Below, one piece after another: positions 9,102 to 17,602 of a DNA stretch of 64,000 bases (its first letter is position 1; the number at the start of each line of letters is the position of its first letter). Source of the stretch: JAISGQ01 sp045604965 (lineage in GTDB: Bacteria; Bacillota; Clostridia; Oscillospirales; Acutalibacteraceae); the NCBI GenBank assembly GCA_045604965.1, contig JAZUPB010000011.1, positions 3,690 to 67,689 on the forward strand, in the 5' to 3' direction. The notes under the pieces were generated by a model. The model was not told the DNA's origin and did not search any database. It saw only the letters and a program-made list of their open reading frames with translations. A program made the position numbers and the translations under genes.

Positions 9102-10855
9102 TGAAAATTGTTATCGGTGAAGGTTCCTGCGGTATAGCTGCAGGTGCCTCTAAGGTACGCAGTGCCATCGAAGCTCTTATTACCGAAAGCGACAATTTCA
9201 CCTTAGGCAGCACAGGCTGTATCGGTATGTGTTTCTTAGAGCCTATCATTGACCTTTATGATGATGATAAAAATCTTATCAAAAGACTTGTAAAGGTAAC
9301 TCCCGATGATGCTTCGGCTATAATCGAAACCGCCCGCACAGGCGATCTCTCCTTTGTTGAGAAGCTTATCATTTCTCCTGAAGATGAAGAATTCCTGTCT
9401 CTGCAGACAAGAATTGCTCTTCGTCACTGCGGTCTTATTGATCCTACCTCTCTTGAGGATTACCGCGCTGCCGACGGTTACGAGGCATTAAAAAAGACCC
9501 TCACCACTATGACCCCCGAGGAAGTTATAGAAGAGATAAAGATCTCCGGTCTTGCAGGACGCGGCGGTGCAGGCTTCCCCACCTGGTTCAAATGGAATGC
9601 CGCACGTCAGAGTGCAGGTGAAAACAAGTACCTTATCTGCAACGCCGACGAAGGCGATCCCGGTGCATTTATGGACAGAGCTGTTATTGAGTCCGATCCG
9701 CACACACTTATCGAGGGTATGCTTATAGGAGCTTACGCTATAGGCGCCTGTGAGATGATAGTTTATGTCCGTGCCGAATATCCTCTTGCAATCGTTCATC
9801 TTGAAGAGGCTATTCGTCAGGCAAGAGAAGCTAATCTGCTTGGCAAGAACATTCTCGGCACTGACTTTTCCTGTGATATGAGAATAAAGGCCGGTGCAGG
9901 CGCATTCGTATGCGGTGAGGAAACCGCTCTTATAGAATCCCTTGAGGGTAAGCGCGGTATGCCCCGTCTCAAGCCTCCCTTCCCTGCTCAGAAGGGCTAT
10001 ATGGACGCACCCTCAAACATAAACAACGTTGAGACCTTTGCAAATGTTTCCTGGATAATAAACAACGGCGGTGCAGCATTTGCCGCTCTCGGTACAGAAA
10101 ACAGCAAGGGCACAAAGGTCTTTGCACTGACCGGAAAGATCCGCAAAGGCGGACTTGTTGAGATACCTATGGGTAAGACACTGCGCGATGTCATTTTCGG
10201 CATCGGCGGAGGTATTCGCGATAACAAGGAATTCAAGGCTGTTCAGATGGGTGGTCCTTCCGGCGGCTGTATACCTGCTGAGCTTCTCGACACCGTAATT
10301 GACTATAAAGCACTGGCTGCAACCGGCGCGATTATGGGCTCAGGCGGTATGGTCGTTATGGACGAAAGCACCTGTATGGTCGGAATGGCAAAGTTCTTCC
10401 TCGATTTCACCGCTCTTGAATCCTGCGGCAAGTGTACTCACTGCAGAATAGGCACAAAGCGTATGCAGGAGATTCTCACAAGAATTGTCGAGGGCGAAGG
10501 AAAAGAGGGTGACATCGAGCTGCTTGAGGAGCTCTGCGTTGCTGTTAAGGACGGCGCACTCTGCGGTCTCGGTCAGACTGCACCCAACCCTGTACTTACA
10601 ACCATCAGATATTTCCGAGATGAATATGTCGCTCACATCAGAGATAAGAAGTGCCCCACCAAGGAATGCCCTGCACTTCGCACCTATTATATTGACGCAG
10701 ACAAGTGCAAAGGCTGTACCCTTTGCGCACGCAACTGTCCTGCAAAGGCTATCACGGGCAGCGTAAAAGAACCCCACGTTATTGACCCTGCACTTTGTGT
10801 CCGCTGTGATCAGTGCCGCAAGGCCTGCAGGTTCGATGCGATCTATATGGACTAA
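9101..10855 (+). CDS. NuoF/HydB-like NADH-binding FMN/Fe-S subunit
   Basis: A 584-residue flavoprotein of the complex I 51-kDa family. Domains in order: a thioredoxin-like ferredoxin fold (1-80, with C10, C39 and C43, so only three obvious cluster cysteines), the NADH/FMN domain with GRGGAGFPTWFKW and the ADEGDPGAF loop, an SLBB domain, the [4Fe-4S] site CGKCTHCRIGTKR, and a C-terminal 2x[4Fe-4S] ferredoxin (CKGCTLCARNCP and CVRCDQCRKAC). It should exchange electrons between NAD(H), FMN and the iron-sulfur chain. Middle gene of a three-gene operon, 15 bases before the next start. Confidence 0.92.
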   Translation: MKIVIGEGSCGIAAGASKVRSAIEALITESDNFTLGSTGCIGMCFLEPIIDLYDDDKNLIKRLVKVTPDDASAIIETARTGDLSFVEKLIISPEDEEFLSLQTRIALRHCGLIDPTSLEDYRAADGYEALKKTLTTMTPEEVIEEIKISGLAGRGGAGFPTWFKWNAARQSAGENKYLICNADEGDPGAFMDRAVIESDPHTLIEGMLIGAYAIGACEMIVYVRAEYPLAIVHLEEAIRQAREANLLGKNILGTDFSCDMRIKAGAGAFVCGEETALIESLEGKRGMPRLKPPFPAQKGYMDAPSNINNVETFANVSWIINNGGAAFAALGTENSKGTKVFALTGKIRKGGLVEIPMGKTLRDVIFGIGGGIRDNKEFKAVQMGGPSGGCIPAELLDTVIDYKALAATGAIMGSGGMVVMDESTCMVGMAKFFLDFTALESCGKCTHCRIGTKRMQEILTRIVEGEGKEGDIELLEELCVAVKDGALCGLGQTAPNPVLTTIRYFRDEYVAHIRDKKCPTKECPALRTYYIDADKCKGCTLCARNCPAKAITGSVKEPHVIDPALCVRCDQCRKACRFDAIYMD

Positions 10856-10870
10856 GGAGGCGAATTTAAA

Positions 10871-12898
10871 ATGGATCAGATAAAAATCACAATAAACGGT
10901 ATTGAAATGACCGGCAAAAAAGGCGACACCATATTAAATATCCCCGCCGCTAACGGCATTGAAATTCCGAACCTATGCTATAATTCAAACCTTAAATTAT
11001 ATGGCGCCTGCGGTCTCTGCCTTGTAGAGGCTGAGGGTGTTCCCAAGCTTCTTCGCGCCTGCTCCACCGTTGCGACTGACGGTATGGTGATAAACACCGA
11101 AGGTGACAGAGCGAAAAACGCCAGAAATATCGCCCTTGAGCTTATTATGAGTGATCACGAAGGAGACTGCAAAGGTCCTTGTTCCCTTAACTGCCCTGCA
11201 AGAACCGATGTTCAGGGCTATCTCAAGGCTATCGCTCAGGGCAACGATAAAGAAGCTGTCCGCATTATCAAGGAGAAAATTCCCATTCCTGCATCTATCG
11301 GCCGTGTCTGCCCTCACCCCTGTGAGGCAAACTGCCGCAGAGCTTTGGTCGAAGAGCCTATCTCAATTGCATATTTAAAGGCTTTTGCCGCTGACAATGA
11401 TCTCGCTTCCGATGAGCCTTACAAGGCTTCTCCCAATGTTGATACAGGCAAAAAAGTCGCTGTCATCGGCGGCGGTCCTGCGGGCTTGAGCGCAGCTTAC
11501 TATCTGCGCCTTGCAGGTCACACAGTCACAATATACGATGCAATGCCCGAAATGGGCGGTATGCTTCGCTATGGCATTCCCGAATATCGTCTTCCGAAAG
11601 CTGTACTGGCAAAGGAAGTTGATTCAATAAAAGCTATCGGCGTTGAAATGAAAAACGGCGTCAAGCTCGGCAAGGATATAACCCTCGAAGAGCTCAGAAA
11701 AGAAAATGATGCTGTACTCGTTGCTGTTGGTGCCTGGAAGAGCAGTAATGTAGGCTGCCAAGGTGAAGATCTTCAGGGTGTTCTCGGCGGTATTGATTTC
11801 CTCCGTGAGGTCAATATGGGACATATTCCCGATATCGGCAGGAATGTTGCTGTTGTCGGCGGCGGAAACACCGCTATGGATGCCTGCCGCACTGCTGTCC
11901 GCTGCGGCGCAGAGAATGTTTACGTTATCTACCGCAGAACAAGAGCCGAAGCTCCTGCAGAGGATATTGAAATAGAAGAAGCTATCGAGGAAGGCGTACA
12001 GTTTAAATTCCTTACAAATCCCGCTGAGATCATCGGCGAGAACGGCAGAGTAACGGCTGTTAAGCTTCAGATTATGGAGCTCGGCGAGCCTGATGCCTCC
12101 GGTCGCCGCTCCCCTGTTCCTGTTGAAGGCAAATTTGAGATTCTTCCCATCGATACACTTATCTCTGCCATCGGTCAGAAATGCGATCCTATTGGTCTTG
12201 CTGATGTTGAGCTTTCACGCAGAGGCACTGTTACCGCCAACGAAAACAACTGCATAACCAATCTTGAGGGTGTTTTTGCCGCAGGTGATGCCACAAATCG
12301 CGGTGCTTCCATCGCTATCGACGCTATTGCCGAGGGTGACAGAGCCGCTATGGCAATAGATGCTTATTTAAGCGGCAAGCCTATGGACTTCCCCGAACCC
12401 TATTATTCAAAGAGAAATGTCACCGCAGAGATGCTTTCTGACAGAGAAAAAGCTCCCAGAGCTCAGATGTCCGTAAAGGACGCAGCCTACAGACGCGGCA
12501 ATTTTGAGTCGGTTATCAATGGATTTACCGAAGAACAGGCTCGCAAAGAAGCGGCACGCTGTCTTGAGTGCGGCTGTCACGACTTTGCTGACTGCAAGCT
12601 CATCCGCTATGCTAATCTTGAACCCATCAATCCCGACCGCTTTGCAGGCGAAAAACACAAGTCATTTAAAGAACAGAAGCTTATCACTATTGAACGCGAT
12701 CAGGGCAAGTGCATACTTTGCAACCTCTGTGTACGCACCTGCCGTGAAGAGGTGGGTTCAGGGCTTTTAGGTCTTGTTGACAGAGGCTTCGCCACTGTTA
12801 TAAAGCCTGAATTTGAGGACGATGCAGCGGCAAGATGCAAGGATTGTCACAAATGCGTCGATCTCTGCCCCACCGGTGCACTGAAGATTCTGAAATAA
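10871..12898 (+). CDS. GltD/NfnB-like FAD oxidoreductase with ferredoxin domains
   Basis: A 675-residue fusion. Residues 1-75 form a plant-type [2Fe-2S] domain (C36, C47, C50, C64). A cysteine-rich GltD-type [4Fe-4S] region follows (C100-C108 and CPHPCEANC at 147-155). Then come two dinucleotide folds (GGGPAG near 200 for FAD; AVVGGGNTAMDA for NAD(P)H) with the GltD end motif GVFAAGDAT. The C-terminus has two [4Fe-4S] motifs (CILCNLCVRTC and CKDCHKCVDLC). No H-cluster motif is present, so this is not a hydrogenase. With the NuoE/NuoF-like partners the set matches the Stn transhydrogenase layout: NADPH, NAD and ferredoxin coupled by flavin bifurcation. The enzyme activity is inferred. Confidence 0.88.
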   Translation: MDQIKITINGIEMTGKKGDTILNIPAANGIEIPNLCYNSNLKLYGACGLCLVEAEGVPKLLRACSTVATDGMVINTEGDRAKNARNIALELIMSDHEGDCKGPCSLNCPARTDVQGYLKAIAQGNDKEAVRIIKEKIPIPASIGRVCPHPCEANCRRALVEEPISIAYLKAFAADNDLASDEPYKASPNVDTGKKVAVIGGGPAGLSAAYYLRLAGHTVTIYDAMPEMGGMLRYGIPEYRLPKAVLAKEVDSIKAIGVEMKNGVKLGKDITLEELRKENDAVLVAVGAWKSSNVGCQGEDLQGVLGGIDFLREVNMGHIPDIGRNVAVVGGGNTAMDACRTAVRCGAENVYVIYRRTRAEAPAEDIEIEEAIEEGVQFKFLTNPAEIIGENGRVTAVKLQIMELGEPDASGRRSPVPVEGKFEILPIDTLISAIGQKCDPIGLADVELSRRGTVTANENNCITNLEGVFAAGDATNRGASIAIDAIAEGDRAAMAIDAYLSGKPMDFPEPYYSKRNVTAEMLSDREKAPRAQMSVKDAAYRRGNFESVINGFTEEQARKEAARCLECGCHDFADCKLIRYANLEPINPDRFAGEKHKSFKEQKLITIERDQGKCILCNLCVRTCREEVGSGLLGLVDRGFATVIKPEFEDDAAARCKDCHKCVDLCPTGALKILK

Positions 12899-12930
12899 TA
12901 AAATTTATGTCTCAGATTTACGTGCTTTCA

Positions 12931-12962
12931 CCCCTCAGGTATTCCTGCCTGAGGGGTTTTGT
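12931..12962 (+). terminator. Terminator of the Stn-like operon
   Basis: CCCCTCAGG / CCTGAGGGG stem (12931-12939 with 12948-12956) followed by TTTTGTTT, 32 bases after the last stop. Confidence 0.8.
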
Positions 12963-12983
12963 TTATCTACAGCTAAGCCAATG

Positions 12984-13012
12984 TTGACTTTATGTTTTTC
13001 CTGATGCATAAT
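12984..13012 (+). promoter_or_regulatory. Candidate promoter for DUF2625 gene
   Basis: TTGACT (12984-12989), 17-base spacer, CATAAT (13007-13012), 36 bases before the start codon. Confidence 0.5.
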
Positions 13013-13048
13013 TTTAATGGATAATCTTAAATTACGCAGGAGTTCAAT

Positions 13049-13639
13049 ATGGATAAATGGACTGCAATTACACAATCAATAATGGGTTCTTCCAAAACGA
13101 TAAAAACAATTAATGTCAACAATGATGCTGCTTATTTTGCTAACACGAGATATAATCTTTCTCCCGAAAGCACATTGGGAGTTGTCATCAACCATTGCGG
13201 CGGTATTGTAATTGATAATTGGATCAGAATTTACGGTGCCGGTGAGATTGATATATGTAATAAAAACGATCTGTATGAAATCGATAATATTATTGCAGAA
13301 GATATTATTGGCGGTTTATTCTTGCTGGATGAAAACAGCAAAATTGGTTATTTTGCTCCGGATACATTAGAAATTGAAAACCTTAAAATATCATACAGCC
13401 AATTTCTCTATTGGTGTATTCAGGGAGATACCGACTTGTTTTATAAGGATTTCCGATGGAAAAACTGGAAAAATGAAGCCGAGAGCATTTCTTATAACGA
13501 AGGCATTTTATTCTATCCGTTTTTATACACACAAGCCGACTGCATTGATGCAAGAGACAGAAAGTTTATCTCTATGTCTGAACTTGTTAATCTGGAACTT
13601 GAAATGCAGAGAAAACTACAGGGAAAACATACTCGATAA
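13049..13639 (+). CDS. DUF2625 family protein
   Basis: A 196-residue soluble protein with the hallmarks of DUF2625: an N-terminal GVVINHCGGIVIDNWIRIYG block, then YFAPDTLEIENL, a YSQFLYWCIQGD segment and FYKDFRWKNW. No signal peptide or membrane segment. Function unknown. Codons are more AT-rich than in the preceding operon (many AAT, ATT, GAA), which suggests more recent arrival. The start follows GCAGGAG. A small gene of unknown function follows 30 bases on and is probably co-transcribed. Confidence 0.75.
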   Translation: MDKWTAITQSIMGSSKTIKTINVNNDAAYFANTRYNLSPESTLGVVINHCGGIVIDNWIRIYGAGEIDICNKNDLYEIDNIIAEDIIGGLFLLDENSKIGYFAPDTLEIENLKISYSQFLYWCIQGDTDLFYKDFRWKNWKNEAESISYNEGILFYPFLYTQADCIDARDRKFISMSELVNLELEMQRKLQGKHTR

Positions 13640-13669
13640 AACAACTTTAATTTTAGGCGGGAACCAAAG

Positions 13670-13909
13670 ATGGGAAAAGACGTACTTTATAACGGTCAGC
13701 TGCTTACATTAACGCGGTTCTGGGCAACCAATGAAGCTTGTCTATGGATTCATAGCCCCGACCAGATCAATATTCCAAAAATGGAGTTCGTTGGCGGACA
13801 CCCAAATGAATATTGCATATTCTTAAAAAACCTGTCTGCAGAAGAATTAGCCCAGATAACCCTGCCCGACGGTTCGCCTGTAGATATAAACAAGGAGTTA
13901 GGAAGCTAA
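13670..13909 (+). CDS. Small hypothetical protein (79 aa)
   Basis: I do not recognise this protein. It is 79 residues, soluble, with no signal peptide; the middle carries HSPDQINIPKMEFVGGHPNE and the end has ITLPDGSPVDINKEL. The ribosome site is weak (GGCGGGAACC about 7 bases from ATG). It follows the DUF2625 gene closely and shares the terminator at 13919, so the two probably form a transcription unit. Confidence 0.55.
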   Translation: MGKDVLYNGQLLTLTRFWATNEACLWIHSPDQINIPKMEFVGGHPNEYCIFLKNLSAEELAQITLPDGSPVDINKELGS

Positions 13910-13918
13910 AAACAGTTA

Positions 13919-13950
13919 AGCCCGACCTAAAAACTCAGGTCGGGCTGTTA
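13919..13950 (+). terminator. Terminator after DUF2625 pair
   Basis: Perfect 10-bp stem AGCCCGACCT / AGGTCGGGCT (13919-13928 with 13937-13946), then GTTATTTAT. Confidence 0.75.
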
Positions 13951-13967
13951 TTTATGTATTAAAAACT

Positions 13968-14000
13968 ATAATCCCCTGTGCGAATAGCACAGGGGATTAT
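13968..14000 (-). terminator. Terminator of minus-strand lipoprotein gene
   Basis: Perfect 13-bp stem (13968-13980 with 13988-14000), seven-base loop, followed on the minus strand by a T-rich stretch. It begins three bases past the lipoprotein stop codon. Confidence 0.8.
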
Positions 14001-14002
14001 CA

Positions 14003-14650
14003 TCAATATGCAAAGAAGCCGTATTCCTTTTCGATATTCATTATGCAGTAGTGGCCCAGTGTGTCGCTCTTCTCTTCTTCATATCTGCCCGGCCACCACA
14101 GCAGAAAATCTTCGGAAAACTCGCTGATCGGGGCATCGGGAGTGAGAATCTTGAATTTTACACTTTCTTCGAGTCCGTACGGATATGATGCAATGTACTT
14201 TACTCCATCTTCTATCCATTCCTTATTGACCTCGTCTTTGAGTGCAATTTTGTCAAGCTGCATAGTATAAGTGTAATCATTGACCTTTGTGATATTGGCA
14301 AACTCTCCTACAAATTCGCAAATATAATAAGTTCCGTAGGGATAGTCTTCACCTGTTGATCCCATCTCTGAATCGTGATATTTGCCTGTGAATGTGCCGT
14401 TGGGATTCAGGGTCAGCTCAGTGCCCCAGCCGCCTGCACCGCTGGAAAAATAAAAATCAAGGGGAAGAAAATCAAGCTCTTCACCGTTTTCTTTATTTTC
14501 GTCAGTTTCAGTGTTTTCGGTGGTTTCAGTGTTTTCGGTACTTTCAACTACTTCAATATTATTCTCCGTCTCACCGTTTTCCTCAACTGTGCAGGATACA
14601 CAGCACAGCATAAGCGACAAAACAATAAACGCACATAAAAGTCTCTTCAT
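14003..14650 (-). CDS. Hypothetical lipoprotein
   Basis: A 215-residue secreted lipoprotein of unknown function. A signal peptide (MKRLLCAFIVLSLMLCC) ends at a lipobox-like CVSC. A low-complexity spacer follows, rich in Glu/Asn/Thr with repeated TENTE units, then a beta-rich domain of about 150 residues (GTFTGKYHD, YPYGTYYICEF). The start at 14650 is preferred over one six codons upstream because GAGGAGG lies nine bases before it. It would sit on the outer face of the cell membrane. It lies next to the sensor kinase operon but is separately transcribed. Confidence 0.7.
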   Translation of the reverse strand: MKRLLCAFIVLSLMLCCVSCTVEENGETENNIEVVESTENTETTENTETDENKENGEELDFLPLDFYFSSGAGGWGTELTLNPNGTFTGKYHDSEMGSTGEDYPYGTYYICEFVGEFANITKVNDYTYTMQLDKIALKDEVNKEWIEDGVKYIASYPYGLEESVKFKILTPDAPISEFSEDFLLWWPGRYEEEKSDTLGHYCIMNIEKEYGFFAY

Positions 14651-14712
14651 AATTGACAACCTCCTCATTGTTTAGATTATCACATCTGCTCAGATAACGC
14701 AAGCTCCGTTTA

Positions 14713-15945
14713 TTATGCATGGCTGAAAACTGCTGTTACATTCATTGTATCGCCCTTTATTTCAGCATAAACCTCACCGTTCATCTTATTCATTATGCAT
14801 CTGCTTATATAAAGTCCCAGTCCGCTGCCCTTTTGTTTTGATGCATTTGAGCCTCTCCAGAAGCTGTCAAACAGGTGTGGCATTTCACTTTCCGAAAGCG
14901 TACAGCCTGTATTCGATACCGTCACAAGGCGGCAGCCTTCTTCCTGGGTCACATTTATTTTAATTTCCTTTCCGTCGCCGTACTTGATGGCGTTCTCCAT
15001 AATGTTCTGCAGGACCTCTATTCCTCTGTCGCAGTCGCCCTTTATAAGGCAATTTGTATATTCAGAGACCGAAAAGTCGGTTTTCAGAAGTCGAAGCTTA
15101 TCTTTGTAGAAATCATATATTTTACAAAGCATATCGGACAGGTAAAATTCTCCGTCGGCAACCTCGATAGAAAGAAAATCCTCTTTTGATGCTTTGACGA
15201 TACCCGAAACATACCCCTCTATCTCGTCTGCCTTTTCGTTTATGTTTTCTGCAATTTCAGCCTGCTTTTCAGCATCCTCGTAAAGTCCTTTAGAGAGTGC
15301 TTTGGAATAGAGCTTTATAGCTGACAGTGGTATTTTTATATCGTGGGAAAGTGAAAGAATAAGCTTTTTTCTCTCTGCCTGCATACTGAGCTCTGTTTCC
15401 TTGTTTTGCTCCAGTTTTTCTCTGAGCATATCCATACCCCATATGAATTTCCCCAAATACCTGTGTCTGCTTTCTTTAAGCGGCATTGTAAGATTGCCCT
15501 TTGAAAGCTCGTATGGCATTTCACGAAGAGTCATAAACGGTTTTATCACACGAAAACGCAGGTAAAGAAGCACCAGCAGAACAAGTGCTGTCATAACACC
15601 AAGAGATATATTGACTGCTATTATTATGTTCTCTTCTGTTCCCTTTGATGCTGAATAATCAAATCGGTAGTATTTGCCGTTTATCTCCTTGATGAGATAG
15701 TCATAATTTCCGCCTGTAATGTCTTCCTTCTTTTCAACGGCGGTCACGGCGATAAGAGCAGGATAATCGGACAGCGTCAGTGCTTCGATACCCTCATTCT
15801 GTATTACTGACGAAGCTCGTGAAACATCGACTCTGTGCTGTCTGCCTTCACTCTGCTCTCCAGAGCCCATCCATATATTTACGCCTGCAATTATCACAGC
15901 CGAAAACAGTACCGCTATCACAAGCAATCGGTTAAAGGCTTTCAT
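14713..15945 (-). CDS. Sensor histidine kinase
   Basis: A 410-residue two-helix membrane kinase. A first membrane helix near residues 5-22, a roughly 85-residue extracytoplasmic loop, a second helix near 107-128, then HAMP-like linker, HisKA (SLSHDIKIPLSAIK, phospho-acceptor about H201) and an ATPase domain with N box NAIKYG and G box GSGLGLYISR. It would phosphorylate the response regulator encoded two genes upstream. The ATG at 15945 is chosen because GGAG precedes it; the frame extends upstream into the previous gene through a TTG. Last gene of a six-gene minus-strand operon, 13 bases after the redox protein gene. Confidence 0.9.
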   Translation of the reverse strand: MKAFNRLLVIAVLFSAVIIAGVNIWMGSGEQSEGRQHRVDVSRASSVIQNEGIEALTLSDYPALIAVTAVEKKEDITGGNYDYLIKEINGKYYRFDYSASKGTEENIIIAVNISLGVMTALVLLVLLYLRFRVIKPFMTLREMPYELSKGNLTMPLKESRHRYLGKFIWGMDMLREKLEQNKETELSMQAERKKLILSLSHDIKIPLSAIKLYSKALSKGLYEDAEKQAEIAENINEKADEIEGYVSGIVKASKEDFLSIEVADGEFYLSDMLCKIYDFYKDKLRLLKTDFSVSEYTNCLIKGDCDRGIEVLQNIMENAIKYGDGKEIKINVTQEEGCRLVTVSNTGCTLSESEMPHLFDSFWRGSNASKQKGSGLGLYISRCIMNKMNGEVYAEIKGDTMNVTAVFSHA

Positions 15946-15958
15946 ATTATCACTCCGT

Positions 15959-16402
15959 TTACTCAAGCTCGGACATTATCTGTTCCGTGATCTCAACCGC
16001 AGATTCCACCATTTTAGGGCAGAATTCGGTAAACAGTAGATTATTTATTGCATACTCTATACCCTCGTCCGTTCTCACGTCACAGCCCAGCAGTTCGTTA
16101 CAGATATACGATCCGTTTTTCTCCGCAAATCGGTCAAGCAGCAGGTTTGTTGCAATATTTGCCTTTGCTCTTGTTTCGAGATCCTCCTCCCTGCACTGAC
16201 CGTATTTGAGACCAAGTGCCATAAGCGCACCGCTGCATGCTCCGCACACTTCGCCCTTTCGCATACCCATACTAAGACAGCCGCCGAGCTTCAGTGCCTG
16301 ATCTCTTGTTATGCCGAAGTCCTCTGCAAAGGCAGCAAGCACCGCCTGAGAGCAATGGAATTTTCTTGCAAAAAGCTCCCCTGCTATTTCTTTCTTCTCC
16401 AT
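15959..16402 (-). CDS. C_GCAxxG_C_C family protein
   Basis: A 147-residue member of the C_GCAxxG_C_C (TIGR01909) family. The defining signature is present as MGMRKGEVCGACSGALMALG, with further cysteines at FHCSQ, LGGC, YICNELLGC and FCPKM. The family is thought to bind a metal or take part in redox chemistry; the function is not known. The response-regulator TGA overlaps an in-frame GTG (16411), but the ATG at 16402 has GAGGAG eight bases upstream and is preferred. Its place between a response regulator and its kinase is unusual. Confidence 0.85.
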   Translation of the reverse strand: MEKKEIAGELFARKFHCSQAVLAAFAEDFGITRDQALKLGGCLSMGMRKGEVCGACSGALMALGLKYGQCREEDLETRAKANIATNLLLDRFAEKNGSYICNELLGCDVRTDEGIEYAINNLLFTEFCPKMVESAVEITEQIMSELE

Positions 16403-16407
16403 TTCTG

Positions 16408-17073
16408 TCACTCCTCAAACCTGTAGCCTGTTCCCCATACGGTGACAATATGAACAGGATTCTTTGGATCTTTCTCGATTTTTTCACGCAGCCATTTTAT
16501 ATGCACTGTAAGGGTTTGTGGCTCTGAATCGCTGTCAAAGCCCCATATCCGCGAAAACAGCATATCTTTTGAAAGGGTTGTTCCTCTATTTTCCATAAAG
16601 AGCTCCATAAGATCGACCTCCTTGGCGGTCATTCTGAGCTCTTTTCCGCCGCATCTTACAGTGCGGCGCACTCTGTCAAGGGTGATATTTCCGCAGGTAA
16701 GGCTGTCGCTTTCATATCTTCTTCGGAAAATGCCCTTTATCTTCGCTATCATTATGTCGATATCAAAGGGCTTTTCTATGTAGTCGTCTGCACCGAGAAT
16801 CAGCCCGTTGAGCTTGTCTTCCTTGGTTATTCTGGCACTGACTATGAATATGGGCGTGTTTTCCTTTTCTCGTATTTTACGGCACACTGCAAAGCCGTCG
16901 ATGCCCGGAAGCATTACATCGAGAATAACAAGCTTCGCTCCGTATTTTTCGAATGTGGAAAGTGCTTTTTCACCGCTGTCGGCGTGACTTACAGTATACC
17001 CTTCCGCTCGCAGAAAATCGCAGAGCAGAGCGGATATTTCTGTATTGTCCTCAACTACAAGTATATCGGTCAT
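16408..17073 (-). CDS. OmpR/PhoB-family response regulator
   Basis: A 221-residue response regulator. The receiver domain has the acidic pair in VVEDN, the phospho-acceptor D52 in LVILDVMLPG, and the KPFDIDI loop. The C-terminal winged helix includes LTVHIKWLREKIEKDP and ends GTGYRFEE. It presumably controls the ABC transporter of the same operon on a signal from the kinase. The start follows GGGGGATAAGGA. The closeness of an FtsX-type transporter resembles antimicrobial-peptide detoxification modules of Firmicutes. Confidence 0.92.
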   Translation of the reverse strand: MTDILVVEDNTEISALLCDFLRAEGYTVSHADSGEKALSTFEKYGAKLVILDVMLPGIDGFAVCRKIREKENTPIFIVSARITKEDKLNGLILGADDYIEKPFDIDIMIAKIKGIFRRRYESDSLTCGNITLDRVRRTVRCGGKELRMTAKEVDLMELFMENRGTTLSKDMLFSRIWGFDSDSEPQTLTVHIKWLREKIEKDPKNPVHIVTVWGTGYRFEE

Positions 17074-17133
17074 TTCCTTATCCCCCTTTATATAGGTTCA
17101 GCAGAGGCAGCAATGCCGCCTCTGCTTTGATGA

Positions 17134-17583
17134 TCAGATTATAAAATTAACAAGTGCAAACACAATATGGCAGACGGTGAAGATTACTGTAGGAATGAGT
17201 GCTATTGCATTTTTGCGGTCTATGGCAAAAAGCAGAAACGCAAGGCATGGCAGGACAGTCATGCCGAGTATTGCATAAACCGCTGTAATTCCAGTGTAGT
17301 ACAGCGCCCAGCAGACGTAATAAAGAATCACGCAGGCTGCTGATGCGCACATTGCAGGGGTCAGCGCAAGCTTTTTCCGCTTTGTGTTTATAAACGCGCA
17401 GAAAGAGAACACCATGAGCACCTGACACACCGATGCAATCATATCCACTGCCTGAGTTGCCGATTCTGCTCTGAGCACATCATTCGGCGCAGGAAATGCG
17501 AACCATATGACGTTCGGTATCATGACTGCAAGGAAAAGCATCAGACCCCACACATCAAAGCCCATTCTGTAGTTTTTCAGCAT
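17134..17583 (-). CDS. Hypothetical four-helix membrane protein
   Basis: About 149 residues with four hydrophobic segments (near residues 10-28, 44-64, 76-98, 105-145) and short charged loops (NTKRKK, DRKNA). I do not recognise a named family, though small proteins of this kind often accompany ABC/two-component modules. The start at 17583 is chosen because GGAAGGG is eight bases upstream; a longer frame would run back into the ATPase gene. It lies between the ATPase and response-regulator genes on the same strand and is probably co-transcribed. Confidence 0.65.
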   Translation of the reverse strand: MLKNYRMGFDVWGLMLFLAVMIPNVIWFAFPAPNDVLRAESATQAVDMIASVCQVLMVFSFCAFINTKRKKLALTPAMCASAACVILYYVCWALYYTGITAVYAILGMTVLPCLAFLLFAIDRKNAIALIPTVIFTVCHIVFALVNFII

Positions 17584-17602
17584 TCTGCCCTTCCGCCTCT
17601 CT

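Noticed and set aside
8604..12898. NADH-dependent [FeFe] hydrogenase operon
   Set aside because: The first two subunits fit, but the third has no H-cluster motifs (TSCCPxW, MPCxxK) and is a GltD-like flavoprotein instead.
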